Assembly (NCBI RefSeq): GCF_014640255.1
Contig: NZ_BMGP01000004.1
Span: 248,001-312,000 of the forward strand
Origin: Subtercola lobariae
GTDB taxonomy: Bacteria; Actinomycetota; Actinomycetes; Actinomycetales; Microbacteriaceae
Direction: 5' to 3'
DNA length: 64,000 nucleotides
The notes beneath the pieces were generated by a model. That model did not search any database and had not been told where the DNA came from. It saw only the letters and a program-made list of their open reading frames with translations. This document shows, piece after piece, positions 22,974 through 30,294 of this stretch (position 1 is its first letter; each line of letters opens with the position of its first letter). The position numbers and the translations under genes were made by a program.

Positions 22974-25220
22974 CTACGGAGTCGCCGAGGGCGTCGGAGC
23001 TGGGGCGTCGGATGCCGGCGTCTGCGGAGAACCCGTGCCCGTCGGCGACGGAGTCGGCGTGGGGGTGGGCGTCGGCACCGGTTCAGGCGCTGTGTTTCTC
23101 GTGTAGGTCGAACTGGGGGCCGGGAAGCTGTCTCCGCCACCGGCATCACCGGCCTGTTTGTAGAACTGCTTCCACACGTATAGCCGCGAGAGCCCGCTGT
23201 ACACCGTGTCGCCGTTACCTCCGGTCACCGCCGTGTTTCTGATCGACACGCCGCCGGTCACGTTGCCGACCCACGACGCCGAGACCAGCTTCGAGGTACC
23301 GCCGACCAGCCAGACGTCTTTTTCGGCGTCGGTGGTTCCGGTCTTGCCGAAGTGCGGAGTGCCGTCGGCAGGGTTACCCGGGGTGGCGGTGCCGTTCAGA
23401 ATCACGCCGTTCATGGCGTAGAGGGTGGCCTTCGCAATGGCGGGATCGATCGCCTGGTTGCACGCGGTCTGCGGAACGGCGACCGCGGCGCCGTTCGCGT
23501 CGGTGATGCTCGAAATGGCAACCGGAGTGCAGAACATGCCATTGTTCGCGACGCCGGCGTAGGCAGCCGCCATGGTGAGCGGGGCGACCTCGTTGCCGCC
23601 GAGCACGGTGGCGTAGAGACCGGTATCCATGGGCCCACCATCAGCACGGTGAATATTGAATGCGTTGGCAATGGCGTTGATGTCGCAGAGGTCGAGCTTC
23701 GAGGCCATGTTCAAGAACGCGTTGTTCACGGAGTTCTCGAACTGGCTCAGCACAGAAGCGTATCCGCCAGCCTCGCCCGCATCGTTTCCGGCCGTATAGG
23801 GCGTACTCGGAACGTTGCCGCAACTGTTTGTGATGTTCTTCGAGGTGAACGTCTGGTTGTTATTGCCGTTCACGATGTCGCCGAGCGAATGCCCGGTCTT
23901 CAGCCAGTCCATCAGCACGAAGAGCTTCTCGGTCGACCCGTTCTGAAAGCCGGTCGACCCGCCGTAGTTCGCGTCTGTGCTGTAGTTGATGGCCGTATTC
24001 GTCGCCGGATCAGCCGCCGGGTCTTGACTGTACGTCTTGTTCTGCGCCATGGCCAGCACCTTGCCGGTGCCTGGTTGCACGGTTACGAAGGCACCACCGA
24101 TGTCGACGCTCGGCATCGACGACGGTACATAATCTGACACCGCCTGATTGGCGGCTGCCTGCAGATTCGGATCGAGGGTGGTGATGATCTTGTAACCGCC
24201 GGTATTCAGAGCGTTGGTGCGATCATCCGCGGTCGCCCCGAAGGCCGTGTCGTTCAAGATGATGTCTTTGACGTAGTCGCAGAAGAAACCGGCGCCGTTC
24301 GTGGCGGTTTGGCAGCCGGTGGAGGGCTGTGTGATGTTCGGCGTGACGGGGGTTGCTACAGCGGCGTCGTACTGGGCCTGCGTGATGGCGCTCTCTTTGA
24401 GCATCGACGAGAGCACGTCTTTGTCGCGCCGGGCCTTGTTGTCAGGGATGTTCGCCGCGATGTCGATACGCAAACCTTCGGGCTCGTTCACCATTGCGGC
24501 GAGGCTGGCGGCCTGCGGAAGAGTCAGAGCGTTCGCGTTCACACCGAAGTAGTACTGCGAAGCCGCCTGAATGCCGTAGACCCGGCCGCCGAACAGCGCG
24601 ATGTTCATGTAGCCGAGCAGAATGTCGTCTTTGCTGTATTCCTTCTCGAGGCCGATCGACAGCTTCATCTCTTTGAGCTTGCGGTCGGGAGTCGTCGCTG
24701 TGGCGTCGGCGTAGGCCGCGGCCTCTTGGGTCGGGTCGCTGATGGCCTCGGCGCGCTGCACGAGAATGTTCTTGACGTACTGCTGCGAGATAGTGGATGC
24801 GCCCGAGGTGATGTCGCCGGTCACGGTGTTCGCGAAGAGTGCGCGAGCGGTGGATTGAACATCCACACCGCCGTGCACATAGAAGCGCGGGTCTTCGGTC
24901 GAAACAATGGCGTCTTTGAAGTACTGCGAAATGTCGTTCCAGCCGACCTCTTGACGGTCTTGGTCGTAGAACGAAGCGAGCAGAGTCTGCGAGCCGTCGG
25001 CGTTTTGCGCGTAGATGCTCGAGGTCTGGCTGAGCGTGTCTGGTTTGATGTAGCTCGGCAGGTTCTGAAAGACGCTGAGCGAGCTGTCGACGGCAACGCC
25101 TGTCACTGCGACGGCCGGCGTGACAATGGCGGTCACCAGAACTCCGGCGATGACACTCACACCGACGAGGCCGACAATTGCCCCGAGAAGGCCGGTTGTC
25201 TTACGTTTGTGCGAAGCCAT
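22974..25220 (-). CDS. Class A penicillin-binding protein (transglycosylase/transpeptidase)
   Basis: The 748-residue bifunctional enzyme builds and cross-links peptidoglycan at the outer face of the membrane. It has an N-terminal anchor (about 10-42). The GT51 domain carries catalytic Glu109 in EDPRFYVHGGVD, GASTISQQYVKN and ALFGGRVYGIQAASQYYFG. The transpeptidase has Ser429-Thr-Glu-Lys432, Ser497-Val-Asn499 and Lys626-Thr-Gly. A Thr/Pro-rich tail (about 715-748) follows. Glu inside the SxxK motif is less common than Phe or Met. Start ATG 25220 precedes the basic-then-hydrophobic anchor; an upstream start at 25283 adds 21 residues. Confidence 0.94.
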   Translation of the reverse strand: MASHKRKTTGLLGAIVGLVGVSVIAGVLVTAIVTPAVAVTGVAVDSSLSVFQNLPSYIKPDTLSQTSSIYAQNADGSQTLLASFYDQDRQEVGWNDISQYFKDAIVSTEDPRFYVHGGVDVQSTARALFANTVTGDITSGASTISQQYVKNILVQRAEAISDPTQEAAAYADATATTPDRKLKEMKLSIGLEKEYSKDDILLGYMNIALFGGRVYGIQAASQYYFGVNANALTLPQAASLAAMVNEPEGLRIDIAANIPDNKARRDKDVLSSMLKESAITQAQYDAAVATPVTPNITQPSTGCQTATNGAGFFCDYVKDIILNDTAFGATADDRTNALNTGGYKIITTLDPNLQAAANQAVSDYVPSSMPSVDIGGAFVTVQPGTGKVLAMAQNKTYSQDPAADPATNTAINYSTDANYGGSTGFQNGSTEKLFVLMDWLKTGHSLGDIVNGNNNQTFTSKNITNSCGNVPSTPYTAGNDAGEAGGYASVLSQFENSVNNAFLNMASKLDLCDINAIANAFNIHRADGGPMDTGLYATVLGGNEVAPLTMAAAYAGVANNGMFCTPVAISSITDANGAAVAVPQTACNQAIDPAIAKATLYAMNGVILNGTATPGNPADGTPHFGKTGTTDAEKDVWLVGGTSKLVSASWVGNVTGGVSIRNTAVTGGNGDTVYSGLSRLYVWKQFYKQAGDAGGGDSFPAPSSTYTRNTAPEPVPTPTPTPTPSPTGTGSPQTPASDAPAPTPSATP

Positions 25221-25444
25221 AGGTACCGATCTGTTGAAACACGAACATGAGGGCGCGGTGAGATCTACTCTTCTCGCGGCCAAACCAGACGCTACGGTCT
25301 TCTCCTGAGCGCAGGGGTAGGGCAGCTAGGAAAGTTCTCAGAATCGAAGGCTCGCTGGCGTGTTGACGGTGTTTTCGCAGGTTCGGCAGGGGTGACGGGC
25401 TCTTTTCAGACTTCGAAGTGCCAGCGCTTGCCCGGGGGTAGAGC

Positions 25445-25490
25445 TGATGCGCGTGATGCACGTGATGCAAAAGAATGATGCACCTGATGC
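25445..25490 (+). promoter_or_regulatory. TGATGC direct repeats before the toxin-antitoxin pair
   Basis: TGATGC occurs at 25445, 25454, 25463, 25476 and 25485, with spacings of 9, 9, 13 and 9 bp, ending 22 bp before the antitoxin start codon. Regular direct repeats at this position suit autorepression by a ribbon-helix-helix antitoxin. The rest of the 292-bp gap from 25221 holds no gene I can support. Confidence 0.65.
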
Positions 25491-25512
25491 GAATGTGAAC
25501 TACGCTAGAAGC

Positions 25513-25761
25513 ATGCGCACAACCGTTTCTATTGACGACGCTCTTCTCAAGAGCGCGAAGGCGCGCGCCGAAAACCGCGGGCAGACGCTCGGGCAGTACG
25601 TCGAACAGGCCATCAGAAACGAAATCGCCGAGCCGGTCACATCGCGCGGCGCGCTCGAGCTGCCGGTGTTCACTCGAGGTACCGGAATGCGCGCCGACAT
25701 CGACCCGTCATCGAACCGCGACCTGTTCGACGCCCTCGACGCGAGTGGTGATGTCGCCTGA
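25513..25761 (+). CDS. Ribbon-helix-helix antitoxin (VapB-like)
   Basis: The 82-residue protein starts MRTTVSIDDALLKSAKARAENRGQTLGQYVEQAIRNEI, a ribbon-helix-helix DNA-binding domain (DUF2191/VapB type), followed by a flexible acidic tail that would wrap the toxin. It binds its own promoter and neutralises the PIN toxin encoded directly downstream; the stop codon overlaps the toxin start. TGATGC repeats upstream are the likely operator. ATG 25513 was chosen because the domain begins there; an upstream in-frame start at 25447 would run through the repeats. Confidence 0.88.
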   Translation: MRTTVSIDDALLKSAKARAENRGQTLGQYVEQAIRNEIAEPVTSRGALELPVFTRGTGMRADIDPSSNRDLFDALDASGDVA

Positions 25762-26198
25762 TCGTTCTCGACGTGAACGTGCTGATCGCCGCGTTCAGAC
25801 AAGATCACGCGCACCACATTCTGGCGCGGCCGTGGCTGACGAATGTGTTCGCCGCCGAGAGCGCGGTAGTGGTTCCCGACTTCGTCTGGGTGGGGTTTGT
25901 GCGCATCGTCACGAACGCACACATCTTCGAGGTGCCGGCGACCGCCGCCGAAGCGTTCGAGTTCGTGCGGGCGCTGACCGGGCATCCGGCCTACCGCCCC
26001 GTCGCTGGGCTGCCCGACGGGCTGCAGATCTTCGAAGACACGGCCCTTGAGTCTGGCGCGCGGGCGAATCTGGTGAGTGATGCGTACATCGCGGCGCTGG
26101 CGCTAGCCCTGGCCTGCCCGGTGGGCAGCTTCGACCGCGACTTCAGGCGGTTCACGGGCCTGCAGGTGGTGACGCCGGGCGCGGTGGCGAGCCGGTAG
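25758..26198 (+). CDS. PIN-domain ribonuclease toxin (VapC-like), apparent CTG start
   Basis: Reading from CTG 25758 gives 146 residues beginning (M)IVLDVNVLIAAF. The PIN acidic residues are visible at Asp5, Glu residues in the middle (ATAAEAFEF), Asp in NLVSDAYIAALALA and Asp in VGSFDRDFRRF, followed by the usual FTGLQVVTP end. VapC toxins cleave tRNA or rRNA. The first ATG/GTG option, GTG 25773, would remove strand 1 and the first catalytic Asp. CTG overlaps the antitoxin stop as CTGA, the same geometry as the common ATGA coupling, so a rare CTG start or a point mutation of ATG is likely. Confidence 0.82.
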   Translation: MIVLDVNVLIAAFRQDHAHHILARPWLTNVFAAESAVVVPDFVWVGFVRIVTNAHIFEVPATAAEAFEFVRALTGHPAYRPVAGLPDGLQIFEDTALESGARANLVSDAYIAALALALACPVGSFDRDFRRFTGLQVVTPGAVASR

Positions 26199-26207
26199 GG
26201 TGCTGGG

Positions 26208-26603
26208 GTGGTGATCACGCGGGCCGAACTTGAGAGCTATCGGGGGCAGACCCTGCCCGATCTGGTGGGGCCCGGCCTGCGGCTGCTGTTCGTGGGCATC
26301 AACCCGGGGCTGCGTGCCGTTGCCGTGGGGGCGCCGTTCGGCGGGGGTAGTAACCGGTTCTATCCGGCGCTGTTTCGGGCCGGAATCACCCGCGCGCCCA
26401 TCGTGGCGTCGCGCGGCCTCAGCGCCGAAGACCGCTCAGAACTGCAGCAGCGCGGGGTGGGCATCACGAGTCTGGTGGCCCGGGCTTCCGCTCGCGCAGA
26501 CGAACTCGACGACGCCGAACTCGTTGAGGGCGCCGTGCTGTTGGCCGCGTATCGTGACGTGGCCATTGCGGCCGGAATTGCGGTCTACGACCCGCCGCGG
26601 TAG
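26208..26603 (+). pseudogene. Truncated mismatch-specific DNA glycosylase (Mug/TDG-like)
   Basis: The 131-residue ORF has the N-terminal two thirds of a Mug-type uracil/thymine glycosylase: LPDLVGPGLRLLFVGINPG (motif 1, 29-34), FGGGSNRFYPALFRAGIT, and GVGITSLVARASARADEL. It ends in VAIAAGIAVYDPPR soon after ELVEGAVLL. The normal domain would continue about 50 residues, including the NPSGLNAH-like motif 2 that inserts into DNA; none of the frames before ogt supplies it. I therefore read it as a remnant, though a short expressed protein cannot be ruled out. It follows the toxin by 9 bp and converges with ogt. Confidence 0.7.
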
Positions 26604-26616
26604 GCGCGATCGAGGC

Positions 26617-27234
26617 TCAGAAGAGGCGCGCAGGCACGTTCGACGGCGACTCGAGCGTCAGCAGAAACTCCTTGCGCTCGAGGCCGCCGGCGTAACCGGT
26701 GAGCTTGCCGTTCGTGCCCACCACCCGATGGCAGCCCACCACGATCGACAGCGGATTGCGCCCCACCGCCTGCCCCACCATGCGCGCCAGGTTCTTATCG
26801 CCCAGCCGCTCGGCCAGCTCGCCATACGTCGTCGTCTCACCGAACGGCACCTCTTGCAGCATCGCCCAGACCTGCTGCTGAAACGGGCTGCCCTGCAACC
26901 GAATCGGCAGGTCGAACTGCGTGCGTTCGCCGCCGAGGTATTCACGCAGTTGCCGTGCCGCTGCGGCCAGCACCGGGTCGACACTCTCGTCGACCGCTGG
27001 GCCGAAGGTGCCCCAGTCGGGTTTCGTCCAGTGCTCAGGAAAGTAGATGCCTACGAGCGCATCACCCTGCGCCACGAGTATGACGTCAGCGATCTGATTG
27101 GTGCTCACGGTGGTGTGACGGGTACTGCCGGTCGTGGTCGTGTGACGGGTGCTGCCGGATGCCCGCTCCCCCGCCGCTCGGCCAGCCGATGTTTTCGCTT
27201 GCCCGACCACCGCACTCACTGCTGCCTCACTCAT
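26617..27234 (-). CDS. ogt: Methylated-DNA-[protein]-cysteine S-methyltransferase
   Basis: Ogt/AGT moves a methyl group from O6-methylguanine to its own cysteine, repairing alkylated DNA. The 205-residue protein has a poorly conserved N-terminal part (about 1-105, with a duplicated GSTRHTT at 27-42). The DNA-binding wing follows (FQQQVWAMLQEVPFGETTTYGELA, with the QAVGRNP arginine finger). The acceptor is Cys168 in VVGCHRVVG; the usual Pro before Cys is Gly here. The start lies in a 17-nt tandem duplication that creates a six-codon upstream ORF ending ATGA over the start codon. Confidence 0.92.
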   Translation of the reverse strand: MSEAAVSAVVGQAKTSAGRAAGERASGSTRHTTTTGSTRHTTVSTNQIADVILVAQGDALVGIYFPEHWTKPDWGTFGPAVDESVDPVLAAAARQLREYLGGERTQFDLPIRLQGSPFQQQVWAMLQEVPFGETTTYGELAERLGDKNLARMVGQAVGRNPLSIVVGCHRVVGTNGKLTGYAGGLERKEFLLTLESPSNVPARLF

Positions 27235-27252
27235 GCTGCTGCCTCACTCATG
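27219..27252 (-). repeat. 17-nt tandem duplication at the ogt start, with overlapping mini-ORF
   Basis: CTGCTGCCTCACTCATG is present twice in direct succession (27219-27235 and 27236-27252, plus strand). On the minus strand it duplicates the start codon region out of frame: ATG at 27251 opens six codons that end TGA at 27231, overlapping the ogt ATG at 27234. Confidence 0.8.
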
Positions 27253-27413
27253 GCTTCAACGCTACGCCCGCCGTGGCGCACCCACTGGCGCCTATCAGAC
27301 ATCGCGATCTGATCCCGCAGTCGCTACCCTCCACGGCCATTCGCAGCCACTCGCGGCCCTTAGCGACGACCCGGGCCTTACGAATGCCGCCGACAGTGCG
27401 CCAGAATGACCCT

Positions 27414-27806
27414 ATGGCCACAACGATTCCAGCCGACTACGCCCATCTGCTCACCAACCCGAACTACGGCGCCCTCGGCACCATCCGCCCTGACGGCACC
27501 GTGCAAGTGAACCCCATGTGGTTCGAGTTCGACGGAACAGCGCTGCGATTCACCCACACCACGAAGCGCGCCAAATACCGCAACCTGCAGCAGAACCCCG
27601 CCATGTCGTTGATGGTGATCGACCCTGCGAACCCTTTTCGCTACCTCGAGGTGCGCGGCACGCTCACCGAAGCAGTTCCCGACCCCACCGGGGCGTTCTA
27701 CGTGACGCTCGGCAAACGGTACGGCAACCCCGACCAGCAGCCGCCGGCCGACAGCGCCGACCGGGTGATTCTGGTGATGAGCGTGGAGCACACCACACAG
27801 CAGTAG
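27414..27806 (+). CDS. PPOX-class F420-dependent oxidoreductase
   Basis: The 130-residue split-barrel protein has the family pattern YAHLLTNPNYGALGTIRPDGTVQVNPMWFEFDG, then RAKYRNLQQNPAMSLMVIDP and YLEVRGTLTEAVPDP. These match the actinobacterial PPOX-class TIGR03618-type group that binds deazaflavin F420 or FMN and reduces small substrates. The protein is cytoplasmic. It sits between ogt (divergent, 179-bp spacer without further genes) and a TetR gene 80 bp downstream on the same strand. Confidence 0.9.
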   Translation: MATTIPADYAHLLTNPNYGALGTIRPDGTVQVNPMWFEFDGTALRFTHTTKRAKYRNLQQNPAMSLMVIDPANPFRYLEVRGTLTEAVPDPTGAFYVTLGKRYGNPDQQPPADSADRVILVMSVEHTTQQ

Positions 27807-27886
27807 GCACGGCCGCTGCGACGACCACGGCCGAACCAGCCGTGAACGACCCGCCGGAAGTGACCTGTACGAGGTATAGTAGAGTC

Positions 27887-28561
27887 ATGCCCGCCGTACG
27901 AGAACCGAAAGCCCGCGAGCGCCTCAATCGCGAATCCCTTGCGACGTGCGCGCTCGGCATCGCCGACCGCGAAGGCCTCGACGCCCTCACCATCAGGCGC
28001 CTCGCCACAGAGAACAACGTCACTCCGATGGCGCTGTACTGGCATTTCGCCGATAAAGAGGCCCTCTTCGATGGTATTGCCGAGCGCATCTACGCCGAGG
28101 TGGCGCTGCCCGTGCCTCGGGGGCTGGTGTGGCACGACGAGTTGCGCGAAGTGCTCGTTGCGCTGCTCGGGCCTTTGCGCGGGCATCCACTCGTCGCAGA
28201 TATCATTCCCTCGCGCATCATGAAGTCTGACGCGGGGCTGGCTTTGTCTGAACGCGTGATCGGCCTGTTGCGGGCGGGCGGCTTCTCGCCGGCCCAGGCG
28301 GCGCAGACCGGAATGTTTCTGCTGTGCTCTATCGTCACCCTGGTCGTGCGCGAACCCGGGCAAGACCAGCGGCTCGACCCCGACGCTCAAGATGACGCGC
28401 TGCGCCAAAAGCGGGCGCAGCTCGAGTCGATGAACCCCAAGAAGTACCCGAATCTGCTCGAATCGAGCGAGTTCTTCTTGTTCTGCCCGAGCGAAGATGT
28501 GTACTTCAGCCAGGGCGTCGACTTTCTCGTGGCCGGCACCACGGGCATCCAGCCCGCCTGA
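27887..28561 (+). CDS. TetR/AcrR family regulator (TetR_C-type, efflux-linked)
   Basis: The 224-residue protein resembles tetracycline-repressor-like regulators. The head is at about 12-60 (LNRESLATCALGIADREGLDALTIRRLATENNVTPMALYWHFADKEAL), with the MALYWHF recognition helix of the TetR class. A C-terminal domain covers about 75-210. A DHA2 drug exporter follows 171 bp downstream on the same strand, with tandem ATGTAC repeats in its promoter, so this is probably its local repressor. Confidence 0.9.
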   Translation: MPAVREPKARERLNRESLATCALGIADREGLDALTIRRLATENNVTPMALYWHFADKEALFDGIAERIYAEVALPVPRGLVWHDELREVLVALLGPLRGHPLVADIIPSRIMKSDAGLALSERVIGLLRAGGFSPAQAAQTGMFLLCSIVTLVVREPGQDQRLDPDAQDDALRQKRAQLESMNPKKYPNLLESSEFFLFCPSEDVYFSQGVDFLVAGTTGIQPA

Positions 28562-28636
28562 GCGCGAACGACGCTCGCCTCAGCGCGCCGGTCGTCGGCC
28601 CGAATCTCGCCCGTGACGACATTTTTCTTTCGCGGT

Positions 28637-28696
28637 GTTGTTTTGCTATACAACGAACATGTACAGTGCATATGTACGACGCAAATGTACGTCGTA
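28637..28696 (+). promoter_or_regulatory. Repeat-rich promoter of the DHA2 efflux gene
   Basis: ATGTAC recurs at 28659, 28672 and 28685 with a 13-bp period. TACGACG (28675-28681) and CGTCGTA (28690-28696) form a dyad with an 8-bp spacer. A GTTGT/ACAAC dyad (28637-28641, 28650-28654) lies just upstream. The region is AT-richer than its surroundings. It is the probable operator/promoter under TetR control. Confidence 0.65.
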
Positions 28697-28732
28697 TAAG
28701 CGCAAGGCACATCGACGACCGAAGGAAGAACA

Positions 28733-30172
28733 ATGAGACGCAGCCCCTGGAGCACCCTGGTCGTGCTCGCGATAGCGCAGTTCATGGTGGTGCTCGACGT
28801 CACCATCGTGAACGTCGCCCTGCCGAACATGCAGACCGACTTGCACTTCTCAGCGGATGACCTGCAGTGGGTCATCAGCGCATACACCCTGATCTTCGGC
28901 GGTTTCTTGCTGCTCGGCGGCCGTTCGGCCGACTTGATCGGGCGCCGACTCGTATTCGTCATCGGCCTGGTCGTGTTCGCCGCTTCATCGCTTGCAGCCG
29001 GGCTCGCAACCTCGCCGCTCGAACTCGTTCTGTTTCGCGGGGTACAGGGTCTCGGCGGGGCGATGCTCTCGGCCTCGGCACTCACCATTCTGATGGTCAC
29101 CTTCGAGCACGGCCGCCGGCGCAATATCGCGCTCGGCGTCTGGGGTGGGCTCGCCGGCCTCGGCGGAACAATGGGCGCCATCGTCGGCGGAATTCTCGTC
29201 GACGCGCTCAGCTGGCGATGGGTGTTTCTCGTCAACGTGCCCATCGGCATTCTCGTCATTGCCGCGGCCTTCTTCGTCATTCGCGAAAGCCGCGCCCCTC
29301 GGGTAGGCCGTCGCACGTTCGACGTTGCCGGCGCCGTTCTCAGCACCGCGGGCCTGCTCGCCATCATGCTCGGCGTGATTCGTGCCGAACCGCTCGGCTG
29401 GGGTTCGCTCGAAGTAGTCGGTCTGCTCGCCGGCGGCGTGCTGCTGCTCGGGGCATTCGTGGTCGTCGAGTCGCGTTCGGCTGCTCCGCTGATTCCGTTG
29501 CGGTTGTTCCGCACGCGCAGCCTGTCGCTCTCGGTCGTGGCACTCGGGCTGAACAGCGCCGGGTTCTTGGCGATGTTCTTCTTGACGGCCATCTTCTTGC
29601 AGCAGGTGCGCGGCCTGTCGGCACTCGATACCGGCTGGGCGTTTCTGCCCATGGGCATCGCGGCCATCGTGGGCGCTCTCGTCGCCTCCCGCCTGGTGAC
29701 CGCGTTCGGCACCCGTGCCGTGCAACTCACAGCCGCGGTCATCAGCGTGGTCGGTCTGCTCTTGCTGTCGGGTGCGGATGCCACTGATCCGTACGCCACG
29801 AGTCTGCTGCCGGGTCTCGTTCTGTTCGGCCTCGGCATCACCGCGATGGGAGTACCGGCACAGGTCGCCGCCCAGTCGAAGGTGCACCAAGATGACGCCG
29901 GTGCGGCATCCGGAGTCTTGAATGCCGGCTACCAGGTGGGCGGCGCACTCGGCCTCGCCGTGATCACCACGCTCGCCACCTCGCACGTCGCCGACGCCGT
30001 TTCGAGTGGCACCGCCCCCGCGGCAGCCGCCGTCAGCGGTTACCAGTTCGGGTTGCTCGTGGCGGCCGTCTTCGCGGCGACGAACATCGTCATCGCGCTG
30101 CTCTCGCCCTCGGTGAAGGTGAGCCAGGCCGAGTCGACCGAGGCGGCCGAGCTCGACCCCGTCTCGATCTGA
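28733..30172 (+). CDS. DHA2 family MFS drug efflux transporter (EmrB/QacA-like)
   Basis: The 479-residue protein is predicted to have 14 helices. DHA2 hallmarks are LDVTIVNVALPNMQTDL in helix 1, GGRSADLIGRRLVF (motif A), FRGVQGLGGAMLSASALTIL (motif B), and GGTMGAIVGGILVDALSWRWVFLVNVPIG (motif C and D2). It would export toxic organic compounds by proton antiport. A repressor-type TetR gene precedes it on the same strand. The stop is followed by a repeated hairpin element that separates it from the convergent MFS gene. Confidence 0.93.
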   Translation: MRRSPWSTLVVLAIAQFMVVLDVTIVNVALPNMQTDLHFSADDLQWVISAYTLIFGGFLLLGGRSADLIGRRLVFVIGLVVFAASSLAAGLATSPLELVLFRGVQGLGGAMLSASALTILMVTFEHGRRRNIALGVWGGLAGLGGTMGAIVGGILVDALSWRWVFLVNVPIGILVIAAAFFVIRESRAPRVGRRTFDVAGAVLSTAGLLAIMLGVIRAEPLGWGSLEVVGLLAGGVLLLGAFVVVESRSAAPLIPLRLFRTRSLSLSVVALGLNSAGFLAMFFLTAIFLQQVRGLSALDTGWAFLPMGIAAIVGALVASRLVTAFGTRAVQLTAAVISVVGLLLLSGADATDPYATSLLPGLVLFGLGITAMGVPAQVAAQSKVHQDDAGAASGVLNAGYQVGGALGLAVITTLATSHVADAVSSGTAPAAAAVSGYQFGLLVAAVFAATNIVIALLSPSVKVSQAESTEAAELDPVSI

Positions 30173-30189
30173 CCGGCCGCAGCGACCGC

Positions 30190-30262
30190 GGGAGTTAGGT
30201 CGGAGCAGCGGGCACATGCCGACGTAGTGCGGCCATGTCGCGTCAGCTCCGACCTAACTCCC
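30190..30262. repeat. 73-bp palindromic repeat element, copy 1 (bidirectional terminator-like)
   Basis: GGGAGTTAGGTCGGAGC (30190-30206) pairs perfectly with its reverse complement at 30246-30262 across a 39-nt loop. The loop itself can pair in part. A second copy of the same length lies at 38535-38607 with about 90% identity including the loop. Both copies sit between convergent genes. Confidence 0.88.
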
Positions 30263-30294
30263 TCGGCAGGGCAGCAGCCCAGCACGACGGCCGC

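Noticed and set aside
25773-26198. GTG 25773 as the toxin start
   Set aside because: It would remove the first beta strand and the catalytic Asp of the PIN domain.
26230-27312. Long plus-strand ORF that could restore the missing Mug C-terminus by frameshift
   Set aside because: In this frame the sequence beyond 26603 is antisense to ogt and lacks the NPSGLNAH-like motif, so a simple frameshift does not repair mug.
28387-29841. Minus-strand ORF of 484 codons over the DHA2 transporter
   Set aside because: The plus-strand frame carries all MFS motifs; the antisense product is Ser/Thr/Pro/Arg-rich shadow sequence typical of high-GC DNA.
30173-30294. Insertion-sequence remnant between the two MFS genes
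   Set aside because: No transposase fragment or flanking target duplication is visible; only the 73-bp palindromic element is present.
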